Both the position numbers and the translations under genes were made by a program. This document shows positions 5,000 to 5,859 of a DNA stretch of 5,859 nt, one piece after another; the stretch's first letter is position 1; each line of letters starts with the position of its first letter. Source of the DNA: Victivallales bacterium (GTDB taxonomy: Bacteria > Verrucomicrobiota > Lentisphaeria > Oligosphaerales > Oligosphaeraceae); contig CAAGMX010000430.1 of assembly GCA_900771165.1 (NCBI GenBank), forward strand, positions 1 to 5,859, in the 5' to 3' direction. The notes below the pieces were generated by a model that was given only the letters and a program-made list of their open reading frames with translations, had not been told where the DNA came from and searched no databases.

Positions 5000-5859
5000 G
5001 TAGTCTGGGCGATTTCTTCAAGCAGACGGGAACGGAGCAGCCCTGCCGCGTGCGGGGGTGCAAGAACATGGTGACGGTTTCCCAGGAACAGGCACTCTTC
5101 GGCAAGGCCCACGGAGGACGGGGAGAAGGGGGGAAGATGTGCGAGGCGTGCTGGAGCTTCTACCAGTCCGTCCAGGATAAGCAGGTGCCTTGCTCCAAGG
5201 CCGGCTGCAAAAACACCTGGACCTGGACCCGGTTCCAGCAGCTGGAGTCCCATGTGCGCGGCTTTGACACGCCCCCCCGACGTCTCTGCCCGGAGTGTGC
5301 AGAGGAAGGCAAGGACAAGAAGGATATCCAGGTGCCCTGCCGGGTGAAGGGATGCAAGAATACCTGGACCTGGACGGCGAAGATGCAGGTGGAATCCAAG
5401 GACAAGCGCCCCCCGCGCCGCCTCTGCCCGGAATGCTTCGCCCTGTGGAGCAAACTCCAGGATCAGGAAATTCCCTGCCGGGTGAAGGGGTGCAAGAACA
5501 CTCTCTCCTGGAGCCGCGTCCAGCAGCTGGAATGGATCAAGGAAGGACGCAAGGTGGAGAATCCTCCCAAGAGAATGTGCCCCTCCTGCCTGGAAAAGTT
5601 CAATCTCCTGAAACCCATGGAGGTGCCCTGCCGCATCAGCGGGTGCTCCCATGTCTGGACCTGGCTCCCCTTTGAACAGCTGGAGGCTGCGGTCAATCTT
5701 CCTCTCCCCAGCCAGAAGACGGAAGCCGCTGCCCCTGCGGCGGAGAATGCCCCTGTGGCGGAGAATGCCCCCGCGGTGGAGAATGCCCCTGCGGTGGAGA
5801 ATGCCCCTGCGGTGGAGAATGCCCCTGCGGTGGAGAATCCCCCTGCGGTGGAGAATGCC
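4975..5859 (+). CDS. Cysteine-rich zinc-module repeat protein, 3' end outside window
   Basis: 295 codons are visible and no stop is reached. From the GTG at 4975, a short Gly/Phe-containing N-terminus (1-22) leads into 18 cysteines: C24-x4-C29-x26-C56-x2-C59, then C73/C78/C105/C108, C122/C127/C151/C154, C168/C173/C202/C205 and C219/C224. Typical module text is VPCRVKGCKNTWTW, a Gln-rich helix start, then PPRRLCPEC. This pattern suggests treble-clef or zinc-ribbon knuckles: C-x4-C, beta hairpin with W-x-W, and C-x2-C opening a helix. The gap from C-x2-C to the next C-x4-C is always 13 residues. Basic residues are frequent, so nucleic-acid binding is plausible but unproven. From residue 253 a repeating Ala-Pro-Ala-Val-Glu-Asn linker begins. 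No signal peptide or membrane segment is seen. I recognise the fold type, not a named family; the function is unknown. The start could also be the TTG at 4960. Confidence 0.85.
   Translation, partial: MGTNFGNLGSLGDFFKQTGTEQPCRVRGCKNMVTVSQEQALFGKAHGGRGEGGKMCEACWSFYQSVQDKQVPCSKAGCKNTWTWTRFQQLESHVRGFDTPPRRLCPECAEEGKDKKDIQVPCRVKGCKNTWTWTAKMQVESKDKRPPRRLCPECFALWSKLQDQEIPCRVKGCKNTLSWSRVQQLEWIKEGRKVENPPKRMCPSCLEKFNLLKPMEVPCRISGCSHVWTWLPFEQLEAAVNLPLPSQKTEAAAPAAENAPVAENAPAVENAPAVENAPAVENAPAVENPPAVENA
5335..5499 (+). repeat. Near-identical DNA of two zinc modules
   Basis: The 26 bases starting at 5335 and those starting at 5473 differ at one position (A against G at 5352/5490) and encode PCRVKGCKN in both cases. 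The period is 138 bases, one module length. The similarity at silent positions points to fairly recent module duplication or gene conversion within the array. Confidence 0.75.
5731..5859 (+). repeat. Tandem 18-base repeat, (APAVEN)n coding
   Basis: Seven complete in-frame copies (5731-5856) and the first codon of an eighth are visible, unit GCCCCTGCGGTGGAGAAT. Copies 1 and 2 carry GCG for the Val codon, and copy 2 also has GTG for the third codon; copy 3 has CCC for CCT; copies 4-6 (5785-5838) are identical; copy 7 starts CCC instead of GCC. The array continues past the window edge. The product is a Pro/Ala/Glu linker, likely extended and acidic, within the zinc-module protein. Confidence 0.97.

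Noticed and set aside
4996..5652. - strand open frame of 218 codons opposite the zinc-module gene
   Set aside because: The + strand frame has regularly spaced cysteines and conserved module text; the antisense product merely mirrors the repeats.
5731..5859. CRISPR array
   Set aside because: The 18-base units are contiguous with no spacers and stay in frame with an open coding sequence, so they are coding tandem repeats.
1..5859. Insertion sequence, phage genes or a defence system
   Set aside because: No transposase, integrase, nuclease or terminal inverted repeats are visible; the trp genes are intact and the base composition appears uniform.

Overview
The window holds the distal part of a tryptophan biosynthesis operon, all on the + strand, in the order trpG (3' end only), trpD, trpC, trpF, trpB, trpA. 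A non-coding gap of about 355 bases follows. Then comes the 5' part of a gene for a cysteine-rich, tryptophan-rich zinc-module repeat protein that runs off the right edge. The DNA is GC-rich by eye, with G/C strongly preferred at third codon positions. The compact, overlapping trp genes with purine-rich Shine-Dalgarno sequences indicate a bacterium. The G-D-C-F-B-A order with six separate, unfused genes occurs in several Gram-negative phyla. I cannot assign a taxon from the sequence alone.

Positions 1-4619: the amidotransferase subunit TrpG feeds ammonia to anthranilate synthase (TrpE, presumably just upstream). TrpD adds the phosphoribosyl group, TrpF isomerises, TrpC closes the indole ring, and TrpA and TrpB form tryptophan synthase. 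Every visible gene junction overlaps: 7 bases at G/D, 4 at D/C, C/F and F/B, and 17 at B/A. Each downstream ORF has its own Shine-Dalgarno inside the preceding gene, so one polycistronic mRNA with translational coupling is very likely. Catalytic residues are intact in all five complete enzymes. A few normally conserved neighbours are changed: Gln to Met in the TrpB serine-binding loop, Pro to Thr after its catalytic Asp, and Gly to Ala in the TrpC phosphate loop.

Positions 4620-4974: a G/C-rich nest of inverted repeats directly after trpA (possible terminator), a weak candidate promoter, a pair of imperfect direct repeats, a hairpin region with two mutually exclusive pairings, a (CA)6 tract and a short Trp-containing ORF. 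No RNA gene was recognised here.

Positions 4975-5859: a reading frame with no usable ATG (GTG or TTG start) encodes regularly spaced C-x4-C and C-x2-C cysteine pairs, each C-x4-C followed in most modules by a Trp-x-Trp strand. The modules lead into a tandem 18-base repeat encoding Ala-Pro-Ala-Val-Glu-Asn. This is the least explained part of the window. Its neighbourhood with the trp operon may be chance, although the contrast in Trp content (10 Trp here, 4 in the five complete Trp enzymes together) is striking.
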